Of a stretch of 64,000 bases of DNA, positions 50,773 to 62,465 are shown piece after piece. How positions within the stretch are numbered: position 1 is the first letter of the stretch; every line of letters starts with the position of its first letter. A program made the translations under genes and the position numbers. Below the pieces are notes generated by a model that had not been told where the DNA came from, did no database searches, and saw only the letters and a program-made list of their open reading frames with translations. This stretch comes from Heterocephalus glaber (taxonomy: Eukaryota > Chordata > Mammalia > Rodentia > Bathyergidae). The stretch spans positions 13,097,573-13,161,572 of the forward strand of contig NW_004624734.1 in the NCBI RefSeq assembly GCF_000247695.1, in the 5' to 3' direction.

Positions 50773-51349
50773 GAATGGCATCACCAGCTGCCGGATGCGG
50801 ACTGAGAGCGAGCCATCGTGTGGCTCCCCCGTGGTCAGTGGAGACCCCAAGGAGGATCACAACTATAGCAGTGCCAAGTCCTCCAACGCCCGGAGCACCT
50901 CGCCTGCCAGCGACTCCATCTCTTCCTCCTCCTCCTCCTCGTCCTCCTCCTCGTCCTCAGCTGATGACCACTATGAGTTTGCCACAAAGGGGAGCCAGGA
51001 GGGCAGCGAAGGCAGTGAAGGGAGTTTCCACAGCCACGAGAGCCACAGTGAAACAGAAGAGGATGACAGGAAGCCCAGCCAGAAGGAGGCCAAGGATGTT
51101 CTGGGGGACAGTGGGTACGCATCCCAGCACAAGAAGCGCCAGCACTTCGCCAAGGCCAGGAAGGTCCCCAGCGACACGCTGCCCCTCAAAAAGAGACGCA
51201 CAGAAAAGCCCCCGGAGAGCGATGATGAGGAGATGAAAGAGGCAGCCGGGTCGCTCCTGCACTTAGCAGGGATCCGGTCCTGTTTGAATAACATCACCAA
51301 TCGGACGGCAAAGGGGCAGAAGGAGCAAAAGGAAACCACAAAAAACTGA
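50773..51349 (+). CDS. FOXN3: FOXN3 terminal coding exon: Ser-rich, NLS and acidic C-terminus
   Basis: The coding part is 577 nt: one base finishing the Arg codon, then 191 codons starting N-G-I-T-S-C, then TGA at 51347-51349. Counting from that Asn, residues 32-62 are Ser-rich and include an unbroken run of 13 Ser (50921-50959). Glycine/serine/glutamate repeats follow ([10 protein letters not shown]). Two basic patches likely serve nuclear localisation: [11 protein letters not shown] at 51131-51163 and L-K-K-R-R-T-E-K at 51185-51208. Next is an acidic E-S-D-D-E-E segment that resembles a CK2 target, and the end is the conserved [15 protein letters not shown] tail. FOXN3 is a nuclear winged-helix transcriptional repressor first found as a checkpoint suppressor. 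Its C-terminal region is reported to bind co-repressors and menin. The upstream ATG that opens a longer frame at 50675 is intronic and is not a start. Confidence 0.97.
50921..50959 (+). repeat. FOXN3: In-frame polyserine (TCC/TCG/TCT/TCA) tract in FOXN3
   Basis: Thirteen consecutive serine codons, nine of them TCC with TCT, two TCG and TCA interruptions. The tract is a coding trinucleotide microsatellite and could vary in length between species and individuals. It appears longer than the human tract as I recall it, but I cannot check that here. Confidence 0.9.
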
Positions 51350-52125
51350 AAACAAGTCACTGATTTGTTTTGAACTTATGGCCATTTGGTTTCAGCATGT
51401 CAGGAGATTTCTAATGATTTGTGGCAATATCAGCAATTTTTTTTCTTTTTTTTCTTTTGGTTTGGTTTTCTTTCTTTTCTTTTCCTTTTTTAATTTGCCC
51501 CCCTCTCCTTTGTTTTGGACCCTTAAGAATTTTATGTTTAAAGGAGATTGAAGCCATAGAACTCATATTGACACTCAGCTGTTTTACAAAAGCTTTTCAT
51601 TATCTGAAGACAAAACCGAAAAAGCCAAAATTACCATTGCTTCCTACAGCCTGTCAGAAACATGCGGCTGAATCCGCAGGGATGTCAACTCCAATGCCAT
51701 GGGAACACACATGCAGCACCCAGAAGGCACATGTGCAGAGTCATCGCCGTTCAGACCCAGCCCTTGGGTTTAAAAATTCAGATGTCCCTCCAGTTGCATT
51801 CACTGTCAAGGCACATGGAGCAGTTGGAGAGAAGGAAGAACCTGTGTCCCCCTGGGAGCAGACCCAAGCTTATGGCACCCAGCATCCCCTGTGCCAGGAA
51901 AGCTGTGGCACTGCCACGCAGTGAGCACAGCTCACTTAGCTTTGCAGCCTGGTAACATCTTACAGGTGAACACAGGACTCTTCAGGTACATCAGGTGCCA
52001 GGACTAAGGAGGAGCAACGGGGTACCTTTTCAGTGATGTTGCTAATCACTGAATTCTGTTCTCTATTAAATTAAGAAAATGTTCCAAAAGCCATAAGCCT
52101 AAAGGTGGCCCTGCACATGTGGCGT

Positions 52126-52127
<2 letters not shown>

Positions 52128-52162
<35 letters not shown>
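52128..52162 (+). repeat. (AC)n microsatellite in the FOXN3 3'UTR
   Basis: A perfect AC dinucleotide run of 35 nt, within the transcribed 3'UTR about 0.8 kb after the stop codon. Confidence 0.97.
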
Positions 52163-52164
<2 letters not shown>

Positions 52165-55100
52165 GAGACTAAGAGAAAACAGGCCATGTCTTCTTAACTT
52201 CCCAAGTGAAAAGCAGTCAAGCCCAAGAAATTACAGTAGCTGTTAAGGAAGGTAATAATGGTGTAGATTCTTTTTCTGTCTAAGAAAACTATTTGATCCA
52301 AATGAAGAAAAAACTACTGCCATTAGTTGTGGTATATTTTTAAAAGATTCAAGGCATATTGATGGACATAAAAAAGTAGAACATGACAAAAAAATAAATA
52401 AAATAATAACTCCTATACTGCCCTTAAAAAGGAGTTTGCAATTAATGTCAGTCAGGATTCATCTTCACAAAGTCAATGATTTTCCACATTCAGCCAGTGT
52501 AGCCAGCAGAAATTTCTAATCCACAATGCATGGATTCCTTTGAAGAAAAAAAGAAAAAGAAAAAAACGACAAAAACAAACTTTTCTATTCAAAAATAACA
52601 AAGTTCTTGTAAGGTAAATAATGTATTTAGCATGAAGCATGAATTATTTTCATATAAATATAGAAATAGAGAAAAGGCTATGCCTCTAATTTTTAAGCCC
52701 TTAGGCTTAGAGGTTCTTTTGTTTTCTTTCTCTTTCTTCCTTTCTTTTTCTTTCTTTTCTGTTTCTTTTTTTCTCTTTTTTGGATTATTTTGTTTTGGTG
52801 TTTTGAAGCAGGTGTTTAAGGTTTAACCTTCTTCAGGGACAAATTCTCACTGTTGGGGAACTTACTCTGCAATATAAAAATATCTTCATGCTCTGGTAGG
52901 GCTTGGATGGTTGAACTCTACACTGCCTTGTCTGCACTCAGCCCCCGACCCCTCTGATTCCCTACTGAAGAGTGTGTCCTTTTCTTTGTCTTTACATGTT
53001 TAACATGACGCAATAATTTGAGGGCAAACTTAGTAGTGAGTGTGTATGATAGAATCAAGAGAATTATGGGACGCTTACTTGAGAAAATCATTACCGTGAT
53101 TTGGTTGTAGGAAAAAAGGCAGTGAATAATTATGCAAATTCGCCAGAAGAAGGGGAAGCATGTTAATGGGCCTTATTAGGTGAGGGTATGAGATAGGGCA
53201 CCTGTGAAGGAGGAAGCAATGGATAAGGATAAGGGCGTTAGAAAGGCCAGCCCCCCCACACACACACTTTATTGCAACAATGCCATTTCGCAGTAAGAAG
53301 GCGGGGCTGACCTGACCACCTCAGCACACAACCAACCTGGAATTAAGACCACCTAGATGGTGAGAGCTGGATTTAGACAACCAGACAATATCACGCAGAC
53401 CAGAAACTCCTGTTATCTTTGCCTAAAAAAGAAGAAAACATTATTTTTTCTTTTTCGGAGATCCAAAGAGAAATCTCTGAAAGAATACAATCTTCCATCC
53501 AAATGGAGGGGAGTTTTAAAATGCAAACAAAAACACCCACTACCATGGCTCAGGATCTGATGGTTGAGGAGAAGGAGGGAACTGAGGTAACCTTGAACTT
53601 GTAAAAGACATTTGTGAGACAAAACCAAGCCCATCTGGCAGGACTAGGTACTGTCAGGACTCCATCAGCCAGGAGTTAACTGGTGCATTCCCCAAACCTA
53701 CCTTTCTGTGGGCCGCTGATGAGAGAAACTAGGAGACATCTACACCTGTAAGGAAGCTCAGATTCTTTACCTACCCCGAACTTGAATACATCCAGCATAT
53801 TTGCTCAAGGTGTAGGTGTGAAGACCGGTGCAGTGCTCTGTTCCCTCTTTCTCCCCAAGCTTCTGACACCATAAAAGCCATTCACAGCTCTGGAACCTGA
53901 GCCACACTTTGATTTGTGTTGTCACCTGACCAAGCCCAAAAGACCACCACCTCAGTTGCCCACACCCAAGACATCCAATGCAGACTTTCCTCCAAGGGCA
54001 GAGGCGAACATTCAGCCAGGTTTCTGGCAGGGGACTTCTTCCAGTGAAAATCCCCACAGTGGCTGTCTCCCCTCATTTCATTTTTCTAAAGGGGCAGAAT
54101 CCTCTTTTAGAAAATAATAAAATGCAATGTGTGATTTACTTTTCTGATCTCTTTGAGAAATAGAGAAATATCTTGTAAAAGTGCGTTCTTCACTCCAGAA
54201 CCACTCTTTTTTGCATAAATACCTCATCGGGCAGCTTTCTAAGTGTTATTTTCCTGAGCCTCCCTTGGCACCTTCATCAGATCTTCTGGAAGACTTGTTG
54301 GGGAAACTTTAGTGAGGGTACTTTTTTTCTATTTTTCTTCTGTTTTTGGAGGCATACACATTATGCATAACCAAAACAATGGCTCAATTGTGTTTAACTT
54401 TGTATTTTGATTGTTGGGGGAAAAAAAGTATCGATGTGTATGTGGCTGTTTGTAGTGACTTCATTACGGAACGAGGTTGTTCGTGTCCTTAACAAGCCAA
54501 GGGGCAAAAGGCACCTTCTCTTACCCCTCCTCCGAGAGCAGTAGAGAATTTAAGCACAAGCCTATTTGTGAAGGACTATTTTGCTTAAATGTAATTCACG
54601 TTAGTCTAGGAATTCCTTCCCAAACGTCAGGTGTTCTTTTAGCTTCCAAACTAGCATATGTATCCATTAGTCTGACAGATTCACCTGAACACCATTCAGG
54701 GTGTGGTATCTTTGCTTCATTTCTCCCGCTGGGAGAAGCAGGGGGTTCATGTGTCATTCCAATATCTCACACACTCACATGGGGCAGGGGTGGGGGGAAT
54801 GGGGAACTATAGCAATATTCAATTCAAAGATGCTTTGGAAAACAACCATGAACACATCAGCACCACAATATCTACAATGACTTGCTATTGGCCCTTGGAC
54901 ACATTTAAGAAGAAGAGCCTGCAGCTCTTTTTTCTTAAATGAAATAGACCTAAACAGTTATTTTTATCCTACTATAATTGTCTCTTATCTAGTACTCTGT
55001 GGAAAAGGTTTGCATCCTAGATATTTTCCCAGCCTTATACCACAACCTCCTACTTCCCTCTCCCATCTCTAATCAGTGTACTTTGACTTTGGTAAGGCCA

Positions 55101-57289
55101 CCTATCTGAAACTAAAAAGGAACCAAACCCACATTTCTAGGGTAGTTTGAGAAAACCATGGCCAAGACACCTGGGGCAGTTTGCAATCTTGGGGCAGAGT
55201 TTTGAAGGAGGAATGTGTCAGAGGCCTCCCCCAGGAATGGATTTTTCTTACAGAGGCATTCGGTGTGGCTAGTGCCTGCTGGCTGAGGCAGGTACTCCCA
55301 TGGGACATTTGGGAAGAGGCCACTGCGTTAAATGGTGCCCTGCCCAAGGCAGGGCAGTGGGCTCTGTAGAGTGGAAGCCATAAGGATGGCTCTGCCTGCT
55401 CTGAGTCCATCACATGGGGCTGCCCAGCACCATGTGCAGCTGACTTGAGTAACAGTGGCTCCTCTGCGGGGCCTCCAGCCTCCTGCTGAAGGGCTCTTTC
55501 AGAAGGAATGAGTCTGTACAAGTGACCTACAGGGGAGGGCTTTGCATATGGGATCGGATTAAATTCAATGTGATTTCTCTTTCCCTTTCACCTTGATTCG
55601 GATTGGGACTCATTTCTTTCTGGTGGATCACAGCTGCCCAGATGTTGCGATTTATTTTTATGTTTGTGGAGAAGTATTTTTTCTTTCATCTTCAGGAATT
55701 TTTTTTTGCCACCAAAAGAAAACATTGGAACTCTATGTCCCCTCTTGATTGTGACTTACCAGTGTTGACAGTTAAGTCCTTAGTGTTGTAGGTCCCAGCC
55801 CACCAATACTATATCAAACACTGTTATGCACATAATGCAGCACTGTGATCTAATTTAAATAATACTTTTTTATTATTTATACTACTATATATAATATACA
55901 TCAACACTTTTGCTATATAACCTAAGTGATGAAGCCCTTTTAGTTACCTGCCAAACTCTGGACTTTGGTTTATATTGCAGTTAACAGTTACAAAGTTGTA
56001 ATGGTGTCTCTTTTTTTCTTTGTAATGGAATGTGTAAATCAAAGTATATACATTGTGTGGTGTTCCTGTTTCTTGGAATTTCATGAGGATTTACACACGG
56101 CATTCAGTGTTCTATATAGATTTACCTACCTTTGTGAAGTCATCTGTTGACCCTCTTCCTTTGAGAGAGCACCAGCCGTGGTGGCTGACTCCTGTGTCTG
56201 CTCTCCTGCTGGTTCTTCTTGAATTAAGCACAGACTCGTCAGCTCAGTTGCTTTATCATGAATAATGTGTGTGACCTTGGCATTCTTCCACAGTTCAGCA
56301 AAGTGCTAGCTTCACTGACCAAAAATTAAGGAAGGAAAACACCATTTGCAAAATGATTCATCTTTTAACAGCCGAAACCAATGTATCTATGGTGCTGCAT
56401 CTTGCCGTTGTGCTTCTGAAATCAGACTGAGGTGAAAAAGATCCTTTTCTGAATTACCGTGAGATGCTCACACGTACCCTTCCTGTTGTTCTGTTAGTGT
56501 TGAAACCGAGACTATTTATTTGGAATATATACAGCAGTGTTTCTCCACTGTGTTTCATTTGCAAAACTGGAGAAAAAGCCTTCTCTACCTTTTGCAAATA
56601 GTTGATATTCCATATTGGATTCTCAAAGACTTCAATATGGTGAACCTAGAAGTTGTATTTTATCCTTTCATGACTGTGGCCTGAGTTCCCCATCCCCCAT
56701 CCCTTTTAGAGGAAACGTAGCACACACTCAGTTAATAAAACACTCACCATTTCTGAGTATGTATGTTGAGGCCATCCAAGCTCATAGCAGATTCAGTAAC
56801 CAGTTTCATGCTGTGTCATTCACACTCACTACTTATATTGCCATGGTGAAAATGTGGAGGAAAAAAGTATCCGTGTGTGTCTGGGAAGCATATACCTTGT
56901 ACACTTTTTTATACTCTGATTCTGTAACATTTCTGAGTTTTGTTTTTGTTTTACAGAAGAAAAAAAAGTGATAAAGCAATCAGAAGACCAAGAGGTTTAC
57001 GATTGATGCTTAAGGTCAACTCACCTTTGCTGGCCAATAGACCTAGATGGCCAAATTAACTTACGACAGTAATAATTTTTTTCAGAAGCCAATTTTTTTC
57101 CTGTATGAAACTGCCAATATCATGAATAGAAAGGGAGAACTATAAAGGAGAAGGAAAGTGATGTTCAGTTGTGTTTGTGTTAACCTAAAGGAGCAGTTTG
57201 GAGATGGGCAAAATCAGCCAAACTGTAGGGACTTGGTCTTGCTTTGGAGGATCTATACTTGCATTTTGCATTCTTCATATGTAATCATA

Positions 57290-57297
57290 TTGCCAAA
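57290..57297 (+). promoter_or_regulatory. miR-182 8-mer seed match in the 3'UTR
   Basis: TTGCCAAA is the complement of miR-182-5p positions 2-8 followed by A opposite position 1, an 8-mer site. It lies about 110 nt before the inferred 3' end, a favourable place for a microRNA site. Function is inferred from sequence alone. Confidence 0.4.
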
Positions 57298-57319
57298 GAC
57301 AAACTATTTCATCATTTAT

Positions 57320-57327
57320 TGTAAATA
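57320..57327 (+). promoter_or_regulatory. Pumilio-type element in the 3'UTR
   Basis: TGTAAATA fits the Pumilio recognition consensus TGTANATA exactly. It lies about 60 nt before the inferred poly(A) signal and next to the miR-182 match, an arrangement in which Pumilio binding can affect microRNA access. Occupancy is not shown. Confidence 0.45.
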
Positions 57328-57382
57328 ACACTTTTCCCCAGACCTACCATAAAGTTTCTGTGATGTATTGTCTTCCAGTTGC

Positions 57383-57388
57383 AATAAA
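57383..57388 (+). terminator. FOXN3: Probable FOXN3 poly(A) signal
   Basis: Canonical AATAAA, with a GU/U-rich stretch about 45-60 nt downstream (tgtgctctgtctccg around 57435) as expected for CstF binding. Unique UTR-like sequence runs into it, and MaLR/B1 repeats begin about 0.5 kb later. Use of this particular signal is inferred. Confidence 0.6.
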
Positions 57389-57870
57389 AATTACTGAGTT
57401 GCATCAATTGAAGAAAAGCACCATGGAGTATTAATGTGCTCTGTCTCCGTATGCAAATACTGAGAGTAAACAGATTTCCGTTTCTTTCCTGTGATAGGGC
57501 AGGTGTACGTTTCTTTGCAGTCTGGTTGTAGGGTCTCGGCTGCACATACTATACCCATCCTCTTGCATGCTTTCATTTCGGTGGAAAAACACACCTCCCT
57601 ACAAGTACATACACAGTCCAAGGTTGGACTTGCCTGTGGATCTCATGAATTCCAACTCCAGTGTGAGGAACTGTTGGACAATGGGCCTTCCAGCCCAGGG
57701 CCTTAGAACTTGTGGTTAGATGGAGCTTGCTCTTCATTTGAGAGTTATCAAACAATAAACTGACACAGCCCCACAACCTACCCAAGTCCTAAGGCTTTCT
57801 TGTGATATTCCAACCCTAAGACTCATCTTCCCAAGTTTAGTCCACCCCAGCCCTCTGCATACTCACCTTC

Positions 57871-58390
57871 TCTCAGGATGGTTCCTGTTGCTATAACAAA
57901 ATACCTAGGCTAGATGCTTTATGAAATAAGAAAGTTTATTTGATTCATGATTCTGATGGCTGTAGCATCCAAACAATATGGTACCAGGCCCCTGCAAGGA
58001 CCACCACCCAGTTGCGTCACAATCTGCTGAAGAAATGGAAATGAGAGCCAGCTAATTGCAGAAGGGAGAAAGCACAAAGCAAGAGAAAGTGCATTTTGAG
58101 CCAAGGTTGCCTTTTAAAATATCAATGCAGTGTCCTAGGCACTAAATGGGTACCGAGTCCCTGGATAACTACAGTACTATTTCCTTCTGCTAGGCCTCCC
58201 CCTTTTTTTGAGATCTCACTGTAGCCCAGGATAGCCTTGAACTTCTGATTCTCTTGCCTAAGCCTCCCAAGTGCTGCAATCACGGGAGGGTACCACTATC
58301 CCTGGCTTTAGGTCTTCACCACCACTACAGGAGGACCGTGCTTCATCCAGCAGATGAACATTTGGGAGACACTCAGATACCCAGAACACA
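57871..58390 (-). mobile_element. MaLR LTR, antisense, split by a B1
   Basis: The start (gttgctataacaaaatacct) and end (catccagcagatgaacattt, tgggagacactcagata) are the complement of MaLR LTR ends. The antisense B1 at 58203-58306 sits inside. Subfamily and exact ends are uncertain. Confidence 0.55.
58203..58306 (-). mobile_element. B1/7SL-derived SINE, antisense, inside an LTR
   Basis: This is the reverse complement of a B1: T run, gagatctcactgtagccca, then aagcctcccaagtgctgca. MaLR LTR-like sequence lies on both sides, so it inserted into that element. Confidence 0.75.
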
Positions 58391-58779
58391 ACATACCCCA
58401 AGAGCCATAAGGAGCTAGGTGGGAAAGAGGAGTTGAAACAAGCAGTAGGTCACTGGGCACCAGTCACTGTTGGAAGAAGTGGAAGAGGAAGCTCTTCATT
58501 CTCAAGAGCTTTTCTCGGTCCTTTCACGACAATTTTGTATTTTAATGTGCTCTGCCTGCAAGGCTTACCAGCAGCAACCTTAATAGAGCCAGCCTCAGTC
58601 AACTCCTCTTCTGGGTGGCCACACCCAGTGAGGCCATTGTCCTTTAGGATGCTTGGACTGTATCCCTATCTCCTTTATCCCTGTGGTCATGGTGATATTG
58701 TAAGCTCATGGCCCATCTGTCCTGATGAGCACAGTGGCATGTTCCACCCACAAGGCTGCTCCACCTGGTCACCTCAGAA

Positions 58780-58781
<2 letters not shown>

Positions 58782-58821
<40 letters not shown>
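58782..58821 (+). repeat. (TG)n microsatellite
   Basis: Perfect TG run downstream of FOXN3. Confidence 0.97.
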
Positions 58822-60039
58822 CATTGCTACTGCCTTTTCCAGGCCCAAATTTAGAATCACCTTCAAAGCTGTATCATCCTTGATGACAAATGGTTGTTTG
58901 AAGAAACTTTACTAGGAAGAAGAGCCATGGTCATTGGGCACCATATCTGATGAGTCAGGTCATTGGCCCGATTGGGTAATGTTTGAGACCAAATATAAGA
59001 GGTGGCCAGCAGAAAATAGCATATACATACAACCATTGTCAATAAGTGATTCTCAGTGACTGCAGGAGAGACACTCACTTAGATTATCAGAATAGCTGAG
59101 GGAACTCTGTCAAAAGGATAGTGCCTGCAGGATTCTAATCAGACAACAGCATCTTTCCTGTGAATTCTCAGAGCAGTTCAATCCCCCGTCACCAGTATCA
59201 GGGACTACTAAGACCCTTTGGGACATTGATGCTAAGCCTGGAAGGGTGAGGGCTGCAGTTGTCCTGGCCATCTTCTCTGCCTGATGAGAATATTCGGAAC
59301 TAAGGAATCATATCCTTCTAGAAAGTTCTGCACAGGTGAGGGCAGTTTCAGAAGGAGCCTAGTATGACAAGAAAACTTTTATCTGTGAGCTGAAACCTCA
59401 TGTTCTGTCGCCCTGCTTCACAGATCCCCCTCAGAATTAAATGGTCGAACATGTGTTTGGGCCATTTTTTTTCTCATTGGTAGCCAAAGCAAGGATTCAT
59501 GAGCTGGATAAGGACAACTTTATTTCTGTGGTAGGTGGGGCAGTTTCTTAAGGAACTCAAGAGCAAGTGAATAAATTTGTGTATTAAATGTTTCCCTCTT
59601 TGGTGTGAATAAAGCTTTCTGGAACTGTGTTTGTGTGTGATGCTCTTGAAGTCGTATCTTAATTTGAAGTCATTTTTGGATAAAGCATTCTTAATTACTC
59701 GGGAACTGTTTTATGTTACTCTATAATAAAGTATTTTTGGAGTATGTGGCTAAATCTCCTTCAAATATAGCAATTTATTTGAAAGGGATTGAAAGTTCTA
59801 CTTTTTCCCATCTGCTACACATCAAACTGGCTCCTAAAAATATATAATACAAGAAAGTATCACATGATGGAGAAAGTCTGAAGATAAAATAGTGGCTGAT
59901 TTTCTGATCTCCCTGGGATTACAGGTCCTTCATTAAATGGATCCATTTTGCTCACATGATAAAACTAGAAGGTTGTACAAATTGTATGTGTCAATAATAA
60001 ATGAATATTTTTAAAAACAAAACTGAAAGGGATGTTAAA

Positions 60040-60160
60040 GACTGTCAAATCCAGGCACCCTAATTTATAGACCGGACATCTGAGACACAGAAAAGTTAAG
60101 GAGTTTGCCCAGAATAATACAGCCAGCTAGTAGCAGAGTTCAACTGAGAGGGAATTTTCT
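60040..60160 (+). mobile_element. MIR SINE fragment
   Basis: Carries tctgagacacagaaaagtta, then aggagtttgcccagaataat and agccagctagtagcagag, a recognisable MIR core. Confidence 0.7.
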
Positions 60161-60174
60161 TTCTTATCTATTGT

Positions 60175-60425
60175 CGTATCCATCTATTTGATACATAATT
60201 TTAATCACTGGATCTGTAGAATATCATAGCTGGCAGCCCCCTCCCCCACCATGTACATAATATGATACCTTATCATTTTGTACAAAATGACTTTTTAAAA
60301 AATGTTACCTTACTTTTCAATGTTTAAGTTGCTTCCAGTTTATATGAGTAACACTACAATGAACATCTTCATGAAGGTGGCAATTGATGTGTTTTCGATT
60401 TGTCTTGTGCTTAGATAGCCTATTG
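60175..60425 (-). mobile_element. Old L1 fragment, antisense
   Basis: It contains an L1M-like antisense phrase (gttgcttccagtttatatga followed by acactacaatgaacatctt). It is heavily diverged and its boundaries are approximate. Confidence 0.45.
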
Positions 60426-61254
60426 GACTCATGGAACAGAAGTATTGTCAGTGTGGCTCTTGTTCCTAGGTTTTTAAAAAGGACTCAGTCCCAGCAGCAG
60501 TGAGTGCTCACCCCGATTTCATCGCACTAAGTAGTATTTGGGTATTTTCTTCTTTCTTTCTTGCAAACAAAAGTAGTTCTTAGCTGCTATTTTAATTTTA
60601 TTACTAGCCATGTTTCGTTATTTTTCACATATTTATCAATGGCCACTTATTTTTTTCTGAATCATCTATATGGATTCTTTATCCATTCAAAAGAGAAAAA
60701 TCAGAGTCGTAGACTTCTTTTGCAAAAACCCTGATTAACCATTGAATAGTGCCAGGATGGCCAAAACACATCAACTGCCTTTAGATGGTCCTCTCATCTT
60801 TAGACATCTTTAACTGTTCTTATTGAGACAAAAATCCTATTACCTAAAAATTTTGGACTAGCCTAAAGGAAAATGCAAACTGAAATCACTTTGTACATGA
60901 TAACATTTGTACACTTTTGTACATGGTAACCATTTGATGTTTGAAAACAACAATAATTACTTCCTTAAGCCTCTTCCAGAATAAATATTCAATGTTCTGC
61001 CTACTCTTTCCCTGTCCTGGACATATTCCAGTTTGTCATCAGGAGAATGGAGCACAAAATTCCAAGTACAGTTTAATAATGAAAAACTCACTTCCTCTAA
61101 TTTAGATCTTTCTATTAATGTAACCAAACCACTTATTCACATTGAACTTGCCTAGCTGTTGGTATACTTCTCCAGATAGTTGTTTCAGATTAAAGTGTAG
61201 GAGTTTATATTTATCTCTATTCACCCTCATCTTAAATTTGGTCCCTTGTCTAAG

Positions 61255-61900
61255 ACAGTTCAGACTGACAGTAGGGTGAAGGTTCTGACTTATTTTTATG
61301 AGTGGGAAAATTTATTGGAGTATAGGAATGGGGGAATAGGTATCGCTCCTGAGAGACAGGAGGTCCCAAATGGGTTGCCAATGAGCCCACTTCTCTGAAA
61401 AAGTTTTATATAGTAAAGTCATGAGGGGTGAGTATAATGTGGGTCAAATTATAATAAACCAATATGATTACAAGTATAGCCATTTAGCTATACTGATCCA
61501 ATAGTAACAAGGGCATATGGATGACATCACTAACCTTCGTCAATAATCTCTAGTCTTACTCTGGTCTTTAGTCTTAGTCTTAGTAGCCTTAGTCTTAGTA
61601 GTCTTAGTCTTAGTGGGTAGGAGAAGATGGCCCACTCCTAATGAGATAATGATTCATTTATATGGAAAATCTCAAAAGAATAGTACCAATAATCTCAAGC
61701 TTCCTTAGGGAAGTATGTAAATCTGGCTATTGTGACTTTAATCTTCTTCAGAAGCACTTCCAGCCAGTTTTTGATGTGTTCTCATCTTTTGCACTGACTT
61801 CCTCAAGGGCCTACCCCTGTCTGACTGCCTATAATATTTCTACCTAACTTGACTGTCTATAATATCCTCCCCTCAGAAGAGCTATCTCTGAGGTTAGGGG
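61255..61900 (-). mobile_element. Class I ERV LTR remnant, antisense
   Basis: Read on the - strand, a TATA-like ctatataaaa (around 61403-61412) is followed about 95 nt later by AATAAA (61311-61316), which is LTR promoter and poly(A) spacing. Upstream in that orientation is env-like sequence, so this would be the 3' LTR. A TTAGTC hexamer array lies inside it. The exact ends were not resolved. Confidence 0.5.
61565..61614 (+). repeat. TTAGTC hexamer tandem array
   Basis: Several TTAGTC units with TAG slips, inside the ERV LTR-like region. It was probably expanded within the LTR. Confidence 0.85.
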
Positions 61901-62199
61901 AGAAGGGGTGTAGTTTCCATCTAGCTGCTTCAAGCTGAGAAGTGTCAGTGTAGGAGAAACCACAGTCAGGTGCCTTCTCTAGAGAGCTAATCTAAGGAGC
62001 CTTGGCTAGAAGTCATGTTGCAGTTTAGTAGTTATGAACTCCCTTTACAAGGTCAATATAGTGGATCCTGGTAAAAGGAGTCAGGCCCATTTGTTGTTGG
62101 TTCCATCTGCACAATCACGTGGAGTTTGGCAGCCTCTAGCAAGAATAAACAAATTTTCCAAGAAATTAAAGAATGTATAATCAAAGAATGAGCACTAGA

Positions 62200-62465
62200 A
62201 CGGAAAGGCAGGTTGGAGGAAGAGCCACATCCAGAAACTGCTCTTAAGGTACTGGAGTAGAGATTGTAACCAGTTGACTCTTAGACCCCTCTACTGATTG
62301 GCAGTTGTCTATAAGTCTGATATTTCTTGTCATAAGTCCTCTAGTTTCAGCTGTAAGAAGATGGAGAGTTTGGTGGTTTTGAAGGACAACTTTAGCTAAG
62401 AAATTTAAAGACTCTTTTTGAGCTTTTATAGATTCCACCATAGTGTTTTTAGCCTCAATGAACCA
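62200..62465 (-). pseudogene. Endogenous retrovirus env (transmembrane subunit) remnant
   Basis: An open piece on the - strand (62244-62441, 65 codons) includes VVLQNHQTLHLLTAE at codons 18-32. This aligns with the heptad/immunosuppressive-region motif of gammaretrovirus-type TM proteins (general pattern V-L-Q-N-x-x-x-L-x-x-L). The adjoining cysteine motif normally found just after it is not preserved and the frame stops, so the copy is dead. An LTR-like region follows in the same orientation. No intact viral gene is present. Confidence 0.6.

Larger units (their letters stand above)
51350..57405 (+). other. FOXN3: FOXN3 3' untranslated region
   Basis: This non-coding part of the last exon runs from the TGA to a likely cleavage point about 15-20 nt after the AATAAA at 57383. 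It is about 6 kb, AU-rich and almost free of interspersed repeats, unlike the introns on either side; that is typical of a conserved mammalian 3'UTR. It carries a (CA) run at 52128, pyrimidine-rich T/C tracts near 51.44 and 52.73 kb, AU-rich elements (ATTTATTT near 56.51 kb), a Pumilio-type motif and a miR-182-type seed match near its end. Internal AATAAA-like strings (for example 52391-52403) could give shorter transcripts. Open frames of up to 167 codons here follow the stop and have no recognisable product. The 3' end position is inferred. Confidence 0.75.

Noticed and set aside
50664..51236. 190-codon frame overlapping the FOXN3 terminal exon
   Set aside because: It is a shadow in the +1 frame of the true FOXN3 frame. 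The Pro/Arg-rich translation reflects the skewed codons, and its start lies in the intron.
51421..51924. 167-codon open frame downstream of the FOXN3 stop
   Set aside because: It lies wholly in the 3'UTR, starts in a pyrimidine-rich tract giving a Phe-rich stretch, and resembles no known protein.
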